Assembly (NCBI RefSeq): GCF_019649055.1
Contig: NW_026570236.1
Span: 992,001-1,056,000 of the forward strand
Direction of reading: 5' to 3'
DNA: 64,000 nucleotides
Source of the DNA: Paramacrobiotus metropolitanus
Lineage: Eukaryota; Tardigrada; Eutardigrada; Parachela; Macrobiotidae
Below, in pieces: positions 12,855-24,033 of the stretch; positions within the stretch are counted from its first letter, which is position 1; each line of letters starts with the position of its first letter. The notes beneath the pieces are model-generated. The model was not told the origin of the DNA. It was given only the letters and a program-made list of their open reading frames with translations, and did not search any database. A program made the position numbers and the translations under genes.

Positions 12855-13860
12855 CATAATATTATGTAGAAAGAAGCGACACTTATTGTACGCGTACGAA
12901 TACCGCTCCGAGGTTTAACGGCCCTTACATAATATAATTAATTTTAACCTTTAAGCACCGTTCCGCAACAGATTTGACACCGATCAAGCATTTGTTCCGA
13001 ACGTTTATCACACATGTACGGTGATGTACCTAGTATGGTATATTAACATTACATTATTTAGAAAAGTAAATTACTGATTCGATAAATGTAAAAACAATAG
13101 ATCCGGCAAACACGTGCAATGTCTAGCCGACTGCACTTTATCCTCGTGTATAGATATATGCTTGATTTACTCGATCGTAGTATTAATTTCTGCGGTTTTA
13201 CGATAAATAAAGGGCATGCAGCCATGCATCTTGTATTTGATAATGAGAGAGCGAAAGTACTCACCGAAACATCTATAGACAAATTAGTTATAAAATTATT
13301 ACTCCATAATCCATAATTATATGAATCATGTGCCAAGTTCTGCAACAATTTTAACGTTAAGTACCCTTTAACTGTGATATGTTACAGATCGTGGCGGTTG
13401 GAATGGCAAACGTGTGTGCAATGAGTGGACGCCCGGAGATGCTGTTTTCATTAATCGTTATTTCCATCGTGCCCTTAGGTCTTCTGCAAAAAAATTCTGG
13501 AAACGGTTCACAAAGCTTATGATCTAATCAAATAAAACTTCAGAATTAAAACTTTAACAGAATCTATTTCAAGTATTTGAAGTTATTATAAAGACTTATA
13601 AAGAAAAAAGTCGTATGGACATGATAGTATGATAATAGAGTCATAAAGTTCTTGAAATGGAGTCTGGATGTCAAAGCCCGATTTTAATGTTGTGATTAAA
13701 GCCTCTTGACTCCTTGATTGTCACACTGTTTAATACTGTGTGTTTCATGCGTGACAGCGAACTGCAGAGTGCAGACGCCAGAAAATTTATGTGAGAGCTT
13801 CCCCCCAACTGATCTGGTCACAGCAGCTGTGCCACGGTGCGGATTAGTGGGTAGAAAATT

Positions 13861-16800
13861 ATGGACCCCTCCTCCACGGAACCCTTGGATTTGTGCGGCG
13901 TCAGTTTTGACGAGAGCTACCGTAACGTCCTGGAAACCCGCGAAGAACTGGAGTTGCTGCTGCCTGCAGCGCTGGATTTGGCGGGGAACCGCGATGAACT
14001 GCTGCGACTGTCCATGACGGTGGTGAGTCGTCTGTTTGGATCGAACGCTCGTGTTAGCTATCTTTTTATTAGGTTTATGGTCGACCACTAAACCTAATAG
14101 AAAAGTAATTAGTTTGCACTGTACATGTGTATAAGGACCTATAGGCTATAACCTATAGGCTTTTCTTTGACATCTCCAGCAACGACAGCTTAACTCACGC
14201 GCACGATCAGATTTGAGATTTGGTCAGTCGACATCAGATGTCTGGATGGGTTTTTATTTTGGCAACGGCTATACCTTGTTCTTTGATTTGAAATTTTGTG
14301 GATTTTCAGTTAGCACTTGTGACGCGTGTGGTGACTGATCCCGTTATCCGTACCTGTGTACACTGTAACAGTAGATTAAAATTGAATTTGTTTTGCTTGT
14401 AGAATAAGATGCTTCAGTCGTGCGGGACCATCCGGAGGGAAATCCTTAGCAGGTTGGTTTTGCTTTTTGTTTTTTGCACCAGTTGAGTTTTGTTTCTGTT
14501 GCTGACGTTTTTCGTAGTTGCGTACTTCGACGACACTAAAGATATTGAGTTTGTGCTAGCTTTCTCGTGTTGTGACGTTTTCATGAGTTTGTATTGGTTT
14601 TTTTACTTTTTTTGCAGGGAAATTTTAAAATAAAATAGTTATTAAATTTTTTAATTGCATCGTTCTCTGATTTCTCAGTGGAAGGGTTTTTGCTGTGAAT
14701 TTGATAGTTTTATAGTTTTGGCTGTTGTTTTACGGTTTTTTATTGGTTTCTTAATTTTTTGCAGTGAAAATTTGAAATAGAATAGTTGCTGATTTTTTTA
14801 ACTGCATCTTTTCTGATTTCCGGTGATTTTGTAAATTTTATATTATATCTGTTGTGCAGTATGATTTTTATTGTGCAGAATTGTCCAGATAGACCATAAC
14901 AGTCGTGATGCCCCCTCCCGTCTGCCATCCACCATGGTCCCCACCACACGCTCCTCACCGGTTACCGTGCACTCAGCCAGTAATTTTACTCAACCGCCGT
15001 CAGCCGCAGCAGTCCCCGTCCAATCCGCTCCCAGTGTGCCTTTGGGAACCGCGCGTTCCACGATGAGCAGTGTTCCCGCGCCTGCTTCCTCACGTTCCAG
15101 TTCGGTTACGCACGCTAAATCCCCCATGTCCGCACCCGATCAGGCCGGCCAGTGCAACGGGGAAACGGCGCTCAATGGATCCACTGGCGCGTACTCGGAT
15201 GTGCTGGATCTCGGCAAGATTAAACCGCTGCCGGTTAATGGACTCAGCGAAGAAATGCTCGACGGTCTCCCTATGTACGTATAGTTATTTACATCGGGAA
15301 AAAAACAGTTTGGTAATGTAATCAAGATCGGCAGTTTATCTCCAGCTTACCGCAGATCCGCCACAAATTCGGGAATGTATTTAGTGTACAGTATTGTAAA
15401 AATAAGAAATTTACTATTTAAATTTATCTGTGTTTCTCTCGTGTACCTGATAACATACCGATTCGCAGTGATTTCGTTTGCAGGTAAATATTTGCGGTAT
15501 TAAATTATTGATTACGTTGTCTGAATTCCGTATTAATTTTTGTTTTCCTGAACATTTTTTCCTGTGTTTAGGTTCTGAAAACTTAATATGTTTTGCATGG
15601 TTTTTGTTACTTACTTATGTCAAGTCCGGTTTCTTATGGTTGCTCATCTTTATATCATCTATAAGTATATAATACAATGAAAGAAATTTCATAATCATGG
15701 TTACTGATGGGATATTTTAATGCAGAATGCGAGTGTGGTTCCCCTTCTTGAATCCGGCAACCACTCCAGAATCGCTGCAAGCCGGACTGAGAGCCCTCGG
15801 TTACGTTGTGAAGAATATGGAGCTGTATCGCTGGCAAAATAACAAATTCCGCGGTTGTGGTTGGGTGGAATTAAACAGAGCACATCACATATGGGAATTG
15901 ATTGGGCGATCCGATGTGGTTATCGACGGATGGATTGTTACGCCGAAACTCCGCATTGTATGTCGAACGACATTTGCATCTGTTAATTTTCTATGAAAGA
16001 GATTACATCTTGTGTAAAAACTAGGAAGTGACGTTAAATATTATAAGCATTGCCGAATACGCTTCAAAGAAAAACGACGCTATATCAAACTCGAAAGGAA
16101 AATTTACATTTCGCTCATGTTAATTTGGTTAGACTGTCGCTTGGCATGACAGTAATACTGATTATCTAGTTCCCGATAGTACTAATTATGTAGCTCCCGT
16201 CATCTAATACAATTGCAGATTTTGTGTTATTTGCGTTTTATCACATGTTGTCGTAGGTTTCCAGTGTATTTATTAATTTTTACAGGAAGAGATGGAAATC
16301 CCGCACGTAAACGGCATAGGACCGGAAGACATCCAGGAAACGTTGGATCTGACACCAAGAGATATTTTTGGACGAGATTTATCGGATCCGGAGGTAATAA
16401 TAAAAACAGTGACCAATACGTTATTTTTATATCATATTCGGATTTCTTTTGAATGTATAAAAAGTTGGCTTTGTGAAGAATATTTTGTGTGTTAAATTCC
16501 ATAACACCGTACCGCTTTTTCGCCAAAAATATCGGACACTATTGCCTTAGTTAACAATACCAAAATAATATCTTTCCAAAGTTCATGTTTGTATGGATAA
16601 TGGCGTTGAATAGATTATTTAGCATTGTTGAGTTGGATTGTGGATAACCTGCGTGAAAACATCAGTCATATTAATCTGATGGTAGTTTCACAGCACTGTC
16701 CGTGTAAATCAAACTAAGGATTGTAACTGACGGTTTGGAAAATATTTTTTGTTTAGGATCTGGAGGCCTACCAGTGTCTACAGCTGTTTATGTTGAACAA

Positions 16801-16900
16801 CTGGCTGCCGGTTACGCATCCACAGGACAGCTACACGCAGCGACGAGCAAAGGAATTGCCTTTCGAATCCGATGAGGCTGGTTTGAATCATAGTGAATAG
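13861..16900 (+). CDS. Protein with a probable RRM domain, 6 exons
   Basis: Exons: 13861-14022, 14403-14452, 14879-15274, 15726-15957, 16286-16393, 16757-16900; phases agree and the product has 363 residues. Residues 1 to about 75 are an acidic, helical N-terminus (EELELLLPAALDLAG). About 75-185 is a Ser/Thr/Pro/Ala-rich linker, probably disordered. Exon 4 (about residues 203-280) has the pattern of an RNA-recognition motif: strand VWFPFLNP (RNP2-like), helix TTPESLQAGLRALG, strand, then FRGCGWVEL (RNP1-like), a second helix and a last strand VIDGWIVTPKLRI. The tail is acidic with a DLTPRDIFGRDL segment. The fold call comes from pattern alone; no orthologue is recognised. The start is the first Met of the open frame. 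Confidence 0.78.
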
Positions 16901-17659
16901 AAGAATGAAGAAAGAGAATTTTGGGCTTGGTTACTTCATTGTACAGATTTACCGTTTGCTCCTGGGCCGAACTGTCCTGGATCTTTTGCACAAGACTGGT
17001 TAACGCTTTTGTTCGATTTTCATAATATTCGTTAAAATGCATTTTTTAGACTGTGGTTTAGACTCGTGATAAAATGTGTGCAAAACAGGTTTTGCCTTAT
17101 AAGGCCTGTTTTTGGCTGGAATTTACTCGAAATCTGGGTTGTGAACCTTGCATAAATATTAAAAGGTTTGAACTTGCCTGCGTATGTCGTTATCCCATAA
17201 GAAATGAAGTGCAGAAAATTTTTCCCCAGCCAGGGTAAGAATATTTAATTGCGTGCGTTTACAGGGAGAATTGAATCTTTTAAAATACAAAATCAAGTTG
17301 CGACTTGTGATCATTCAACATTGCTACCAAAATGCGCAGTCAAATGCAAATACAAATACATTTCGCCAAGCTTACGATAAAACAAAAAAAATTTACTTTT
17401 CTGGCTGCGTCACTGATCGTAAGATGGCCTTTGGGTTGACATCTTTCTTTCCGTTCGCCGATTGCGAACGACGAGCAAGCCCCTTCAGTAATCGAGGAAA
17501 TCGCAGCAAAATATGCAAATACCGCAGCAAATACAAATACAATTCGCAGCAAATACCGACTGGATTGCGTTGACAACTGCGTTGGAATAGGCAGATGCCA
17601 TCATGCCACTATGTCTTCGACATCATGACAAACGAACCCTATCCCGACATGATGGCGAC

Positions 17660-17745
17660 ATCCTATGGACTATTCGACTCCTATGGACTATGGAGCCTAT
17701 GGACTATGGACTATGGAATTCGACATCCTATGGACTATGGAGCCT
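17660..17745. repeat. Imperfect tandem repeat, unit about 7-9 bp (CTATGGA)
   Basis: The word CCTATGGACTATGGA recurs with small variations about eight times, interrupted by ATTCGAC(A/T) words. It is a simple-sequence array outside any gene. Confidence 0.8.
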
Positions 17746-18654
17746 TAAGAAATACTGTAATGCAAGATGTATAAACATAAGTAATCACTAGCGCAATTAT
17801 TACAGCTATTTTCTGTAGGCATTGTTTTGCATTATGGCAGTTTCAGCATAGAGGTTGCTTGACCTTTATATAAGTACACTGGTCTAGCCTAGTCTACTAG
17901 CTAGGTAAACGTTTTTGGTACTGTACATTCACTGTCATACGATTGTCTGTTGCTTTAATGCGCGACACACAAGCGAGGCAGGGCAAAGCAGGACTTATGA
18001 ATTCGGGATACGCGAGGTGGACTTGCGCCAGGTAGTTTTCGCATCAACTTGAGCGCACATTTTTTATCTGTCGCTTTATCGCAGCGAATAATGTGGTGGA
18101 ATTTAGATTCTGCATGTGTGCATGCTGCTTCAGGACGGGACTGGATTTTGTGCTCGAAAATGTCTGAGCTTTCGAGTCGTTAATTTTCCCCTTGCGTCCA
18201 GGTCAACTGGAAGAGTTTACCGGTGCCGTACGGTTTATTGTATAGAATCCCTTTATCAATTATGGCACCACAATTTTTCTGGATGGTGGCTTCCGAAACC
18301 CACTAAGGTCAAAATATGCGTACAACGGTACAAGCAAAACACTACGAAGAACAATGATTTTTTATTTAAGGCAGTCGTAATTCGTAATTTTGGTGATCTA
18401 ATTTCGCTATGACCTTGTCTTTTACCACAGCGGTTAACGCGGGAACGCCAGTTACGTCTTAGCAATAAACCGAACCACTTTCCAAGTTTCGAACTTTCAA
18501 TAAAGTATCAATCTAAATCTTTGCAGCATTATTGTGTCAGAAATATCTAACAACAAGGATTGTCTTCGTTTTGCTGTTTATCGCTGGCGCATTGATATCA
18601 ATCGAGTCATATGATTTCTTTGGACCAACACGTTTTCGTAATTCAGTGTTACAC

Positions 18655-18704
18655 GTAATACCATAATATTACTAAACAGTATTTAGTAATATTATGGTAA
18701 TACC
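18655..18704. repeat. Small hairpin with 8-bp direct repeats at its ends
   Basis: GTAATACC occurs at 18655-18662 and 18697-18704 in the same orientation. The 34-bp core between them is nearly self-complementary (ATAATATTACTAAA pairing with TTTAGTAATATTAT). The layout resembles a miniature fold-back insertion with a target duplication, although part of the direct repeat also pairs within the hairpin. Confidence 0.7.
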
Positions 18705-18873
18705 TACAGTCACTTTCGAGTAAGGAAGTAAAGCTGACCATTGGACATTTATTTGTGTCAATACAAGTTTTCTTGAAAGTTTTTCCTTTTCGAAATCCAT
18801 GTACAGTCTTATTTTGCTCCTGAACTTCCTTTACAAGAAACCAAAATACTACATCCCATCATGTGCCTTTAAA

Positions 18874-18965
18874 CCCCTTTCTTTTGTTTTTGATGGTCCG
18901 GTTAGGACCTTGTGTTATTTTATGGGTTTTACATTTCCCCCATTATTGTTGCCGAATTCGGCGGG
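18874..18965 (+). repeat. Dispersed repeat fragment, copy A
   Basis: Contains TTTTTGATGGTCCG, TTAGGACCTTGT and GGNTTTTACATT, which recur in the same order on the opposite strand at about 55552-55637. Other bases differ, so it is an old interspersed family. Class unknown. Confidence 0.65.
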
Positions 18966-20229
18966 GTTGGTTCTGAAGGAATTCCTTCACATTTTGATTT
19001 GGATGTCCGAGAACAGGGATATCCGTCACTCGTACGTACATTATCGACTTTTGCTTCGAAGTCCGAGAACACGGATTTCCGCATGCGCGAGCGGTTGATT
19101 GGCGCTGCAGCTTTCGCTAGCAGGCACTTTTACACGTCGCCGAAGAGGGGTACCATGACATAGGATATTTTCACCACCGCTCCTCCTAATCTATGTTCTT
19201 GCACCGGTTTTATACTGAACCGTTCGTTCCGTAAAATTATTAAATTTTACAATGAAAAGAATGATTAATTTCTGGAGTTTTCAAATAACTTGAATCGTAA
19301 AAAGCGAACCCATTTCTCGTGCGCTTCCGCTGGTGCACTTCATTTTTTAGCTTAACCATACTCGTAGGTTTACAGTCAACGATCACATTTTCTGAAGGCA
19401 CGCAAATTACCGATATACTCTGCTTGTATTCGCAGGCGCTGTACGTATACAGAGTAGTGGGTAAATCAAGTCAATCATAATTGCAGAAACTTCTTGAGTG
19501 AAATCTCACTAATCGAATTAATCTTTGGCAGAATACGAATAAGGTACAAGTTATTCTTTTGAACAACAGAAATCTGTTTTTTTTTCTTGCAATCCAGCAC
19601 AAATTGTAACCTCAAAATCACAGCTGTCAGCTCGAAAGCCGTTAAAATTTCTTTTCATACAGGCAATATGTGATTGTACTCGTAATTATTTGAAGTTCTT
19701 TTCGTAATTATTTGAAGTTCGAGTGTGACTACCCAGTAGGATGTACAGTAACCAGATGCAGAGTAAGCGCTAAAAAATGTGCAAGTGCTGCAAGTGATGT
19801 TCCCAAGATTACTAAAATTTTTTGTTGTAAAAGAGCGATGTTGCCCTGATAATGGTCATTCAGTCTCTTGGTAGCACAAGCTGAAAACGGAATGTTCACC
19901 CAGACTGAATTCGATACTATAGCATCCATTTCCTGATTTAATGAACTTTTCCTTCGTTTGGATCATGTATCAGGTTTAGTTCCTACCTAGTACAAGTTGT
20001 CGCAAATTTGTATATAGGATGGATTCGGTGTCAACAGAAACCGTGCCTTACCCAAACCCAGAATTTTAATTTAACACTTAAGTAATTCCGTGTTCGGTAT
20101 CCGGCTCGTTGTAATCAACAGAAATAAACTGTGAATCCAATACTTGCTTTCGTTACTGGAGTCAGACGTCTGGAATTTCCACAAAAGTAACACATCGTTT
20201 GCAATAAAATGATTAAGTCGTCTCTTCAC

Positions 20230-20237
20230 TATATAAG
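20230..20237 (+). promoter_or_regulatory. Putative TATA box of receptor gene 1
   Basis: TATATAAG lies 116 bp before the ATG at 20353, which leaves room for a start site about 30 bp downstream and a short leader. Based on the consensus alone. Confidence 0.4.
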
Positions 20238-20352
20238 ATGCGGTCAAGTCTTGTTCTTATTACTGATACGCAGCCCAGAAGTAGTTGTATCAATTTGGTA
20301 TTTTTGTTGTTTGAATCACGGCTAAACGTTTGCGACGTACGAACGAAGCAAG

Positions 20353-21944
20353 ATGGACCAGAACGACATTGTGACGAATTTGTCCGCAACTAGCACATCA
20401 AGCAACGCCACAGAGCTGCAGTACACATGGAGTTTTGTCCCGGGAATGGAAGTAATAATTTTCCCAAGCGTACTGATTCTCAACGGTTATGTTTTAGCGC
20501 TATTTTGCATTACCAAACGTTTGCACACTCCGTTTAATATTTACTTGGGCAACGTCCTAATCTGCAACATCGTGAACGGTATCCTGAATGATCCCTTGGA
20601 CATCCTAAATTTCATCTCGTCGTACTGGTGGCTCGGAGATGCCTTGTGTATGGTCTACCAATATTCCATCAATGTCTTCGGTGGCGTCGTAATGCACGCT
20701 CATGTCCTCATCACGATCAACCGCGTCTGGGCGGTGACCTTTCCACATCCCTATCGTCAATAGAGTTCGTAATTCGTCAAGATTTCAGCAGCGCAACGGA
20801 AATTTTCAGCCTTTTGGAAAAACTTGACGAAACCTAACTGTACGCAAATTTAGAAAAATAATAACGAAACTTAGCGATTTTACTAAACCATTTAACGAAA
20901 CTTGGCGATGACGGAACATATTTCACGTACTAAAGAACGAAACTGAGCGAAAAATTTTGAAAGAAAGATTACTTATTCAAACTGAGCCTAAATTTTGCTC
21001 CTATACGCTTGAAACCAAGCAAAAACTGTTGAAGGCAGTAAATTTTGAAAAAAATCAAAGAAAACATCATAATTTCGCGCGCAGCGCGAAGCTGACGGAC
21101 AGATTTCTTTAAAATCTGCCAGAAATTTCCGAAAAAACCGAAATAAGTAGCGAAATTTTTAGCGAACGAAAAAAGAAGCAATACCTAGACGAAACGAAAG
21201 GTTAAATTGAAATAACGAAGCTAAGCGAAGCGGTGTCCATTGCCCTTAAAACCTGCGCGAAACTTGACGAACCGCTTCGTTAACTATCGTTACGCTTCGT
21301 CATTTTGAGGACTTACGAACTCTAATCGTCAACATCACTCGGTGCGTTGCGCTGTTTTCTTCATCGTTAGTATGTGGTTCTACGTTCACCTTGTGTGTCT
21401 TCCGATCTTCATTGCCAATGTCATCCTGTACCCACAGGATATTGAGACAACGGGCTGTATGACGGCAGTGATGCCGGTGTGGACCTCCCTGATGCAGTTG
21501 GTCATCTATTTGCTGCCTAATCTGTGCATTATTGTCGCCTATCCGTATCTGGTCGGTTTGGGACGTCATCAGCGGAAAGTGATGGCTCTGAGTAAATTAC
21601 AAGCAACATCGACGAGTCATACTAATCGTGACACACTCAATGTGGCGTTAGCATCGGAATCTGCAGCTGCGTCTGCTGAACAGAAACAGGAAAGGTCGCC
21701 AAAGAAGAACAGTCGGGCGTTTGCCGTTTTTACCGCCCTCACGATTAGCATCACCGTTTGCTGGACACCCGAAGTTATGTTTTATTCGGTTTCTGACCTT
21801 TATTTAGATCTGTCGGCATACGCAAAAACCCTGGAGTTTTGTGAGATGTTGTTTGTGCTGCAGCCGGCGTTAGATCCTATCTTCTTTGCGGTCATAATTC
21901 CCGATATACGAACGCACATTATGCAGTGCTTCCGGAAACGTTGA
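20353..21944 (+). pseudogene. Rhodopsin-like receptor 1, interrupted by a hAT-like element
   Basis: This is the first of four related intronless receptors. Coding parts are 20353-20760 and 21333-21944, separated by a 564-bp transposon plus one copy of its 8-bp target duplication. The left part has TM1 with LNGYV, TM2, the TM3 cysteine and NRVWAV in place of DRY. It ends right after TM3 because the first three bases of the element are an in-frame TAG, so the expected product is 136 residues. The right part continues without other stops through TM4-TM7 (CWTP in TM6, LDPIFF in place of NPxxY). It also differs from its relatives at PEVMFYSVSD, where they have PLDTYYT. The intact remaining frame suggests a recent insertion. 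It could still be expressed only if the element is spliced out or absent in other individuals. Confidence 0.88.
20761..21324. mobile_element. hAT-like non-autonomous element (MITE), 564 bp
   Basis: Inverted ends TAGAGTTCGTAA at 20761-20772 and 21313-21324 (imperfect for a few more bases) are bordered by the 8-bp duplication ATCGTCAA at 20753-20760 and 21325-21332. An 8-bp duplication and a TAGAG terminus are typical of hAT transposons. The interior has repeated AACGAAACTTAGCG-like words near both ends, as expected for subterminal transposase sites, and no transposase frame. It sits inside receptor gene 1. Confidence 0.9.
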
Positions 21945-22311
21945 ATTAGGAAAAGATAGACGGGATTCACTAATTACAAGAAAGAAAGAAAGAATTCTTT
22001 GTATGTGCACCTAGTGCCGTCTGCATCTGCACTTTGCGGTGCGCAGCAGCTTCTCGCGTTAAGAATTCCTCTCGAGGGGAAGCAGTTCATCGATCTCAAC
22101 CTTCATTCTAATATCACTGATTTTTCAAGCACAACAATATTTTTTTTTCGTTTTTCGGGCCTTTCTGCATGGTTCGTGTGCACCCTGAAGACATTGTTCA
22201 GTATTAATTAGGCTGTTTTGTAAAGCAGACTAAACGCATTGTTTTCTCGTTCTGTTGTTTTCATAAACATAAGCTGGGACCAGGGTAATTAATGAGGGTA
22301 TTGTCACTTAC

Positions 22312-22399
22312 CTTTGGTGTAAAACCGAAGATTAACAAGCCTTCCTTGTATTTGTTGCGTATAAATTTGAGACCGATTACTGTATCGGCTACTGTGTTG
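22312..22399 (-). other. Possible orphan exon (low support)
   Basis: On the minus strand an AG acceptor is followed by 29 codons with no stop (contains VIGLKFIRNKYKEGLLIFG) and then a GTAAGT donor. Both splice signals are good and the residues look protein-like, but no neighbouring exon could be attached. It may be a relic or part of a gene that I cannot see. Confidence 0.25.
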
Positions 22400-23252
22400 C
22401 TGGTTTTTAGTAAGCTCAGAAGTATGACTATTGTAATTATTTGTATGTACGAGTACTAAACGGAATATTCTATCCGCATCGATCGCGTTATGCGCGGGGT
22501 GCTTGTTCTAATCCTAATTTTAATAGCTCTCTGTATTTTGCGCTCTTCATATTTATTTTAATGGCTCTGTGTATTTCGCGCTCCTAACGGTCCAAAACAA
22601 AGATGGTACTGCGGAATCTCACGTATAATGGGACAAGTATTATAAAGCTGAACTGGAAATAGCCGATGCGCGTCTAAAGCTATAAGGATTCGGGCGCAGA
22701 GACAATATCGGTCGGATTATTACTTATCGATAAATGTATGAGTACTTCTACTTGTACGAAAAATGAGCAACTTCAACGTGCTGTGCAAGAGTAGGCGGAT
22801 ATCGAGACTGTATCCACTGGATTCGTCTGCATTTTCACGCTTCCGGTATTATTTTACACATTCAGGAAGTCCCGGAAATGAGCGACGTATAACCGGAAGT
22901 CTTCCAGAAAATGTCATAATAATGCTCAGAAAACCATTGTTTCAATATGATCTGTCAGATTCGGATCATCACAGCTTTCTCTGAACACCAGTCTGCAATA
23001 CATCTGCAACTAGACCCATGGACCTTTCCAGTGATTACTTTTTTGAATGGTCCGACGAACTGGTCCAATAAAAATAAAAACCGAGTCTACGACTGAAAGT
23101 GAAGCGTCTAAATGTACGCAGCTACAGTACATTATAAATGCCGCACAATCCATGTGGCTCATTTGAACGAAAGATCGCAGATTCGTAGTGTTCTTTCTAA
23201 TTATTACGGAGTAGAAACCTTAAGATTGTGATTTAAATAGTACGAAAAATGA

Positions 23253-23281
23253 ATGTTGTTATTACATCATAATAACAACAT
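23253..23281. repeat. Short hairpin, 11-bp perfect stem
   Basis: ATGTTGTTATT is followed after 7 bases by its exact reverse complement. Intergenic, with no T-run afterwards. Function unknown. Confidence 0.75.
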
Positions 23282-24033
23282 GCGATAATCGCCCAGAACA
23301 GTCATCCCAACTGCTGATGGAGGAAGCCGAATTCCATTAATTCCCACAGTTTGCTCGCATAATAGTTATTGTGCCCATAAATTCTAGCCTTCTTGGAATA
23401 TGTACAGCTTTACGAAGTTCTTCTAGTTCTATCAAACGGCGGTATTCGAACACAGCAGTTTGCATATCAAAGTTGTCGCTGGTATACAGTGACTGTAGTA
23501 CTTTCACATATATCTGTACAATTGTGGTCTTTGCCGGCTATGCGCGTCATATTATTCGAATAATTTAATGGCGATCATCCGGTCTATTCCACAGGGCACA
23601 CAGTTTCAGGAAATGAGCGCCGACTATCATACATTAACTGCAGTTATTCTGTAAGTGTGAAAGCGAGAAGATGCCTTCAGTACCCTGGATGCTACTTATT
23701 TTATTTCCAAAAGTGCTGACGCGGGAATTAACAGTTATAGCGAATTCTTAATGTTATCGATAATCGTTTTGTTTTGGATAGCAAAATCTTTTTCTGTCTG
23801 CATCGGAATTTTGCGCAAAGAAGCTTCCAAAAGTAACATATGGTGGATCCAATATTATGGAATCCACATTTATTATTCATGAAGTTACCCGTAATCTTGT
23901 GTACCTATACCGTGTCCGGATCAACATAATGTTGACCTAAATCCACATTTTTTGGAGTTTCAGAATGATCATTGCACTCTGATGTTGTTCTTGTAAGGAT
24001 TACTTCGGAATTTTTCCGACGTGCTTACCGAAA

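Larger units (their letters stand above)
10431..13860. other. 3.4-kb region with no supported gene
   Basis: This region lies upstream of the receptor gene and before the RRM gene. It holds AT-rich sequence, a local repeat of AAGCAACAT-type units at about 12280-12362 and a 24-bp perfect palindrome at 12831. Short open, splice-flanked stretches on the minus strand (11345-11373, 12577-12662, 13357-13483) look faintly coding, but I could not join them into a gene. Confidence 0.4.
16901..20352. other. 3.5-kb region with no supported gene, upstream of the receptor cluster
   Basis: It contains an imperfect tandem array of CTATGGA-type units (about 17660-17745), a hairpin with direct repeats (18655-18704), a dispersed-repeat fragment (about 18874-18965) and the putative TATA box of the first receptor gene near its right edge. 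Open stretches here are short and without recognisable motifs. Confidence 0.5.
21945..24033. other. Gap between receptor 1 and receptor 2
   Basis: No supported gene. A minus-strand open, AG/GT-flanked stretch lies at 22312-22399. A short perfect-stem hairpin lies at 23253-23281. The segment around 22861-22980 resembles 32890-33005 downstream of receptor 3 (shared CCGGAAATG and ACCGGAAG words), which suggests the receptor duplications carried flanking DNA. Confidence 0.5.

Noticed and set aside
20353-21944. Reading the insertion in receptor 1 as a normal intron
   Set aside because: Its borders are TAGAG...CTCTA with an 8-bp duplication, not GT...AG, and the three sister receptors have no intron there.
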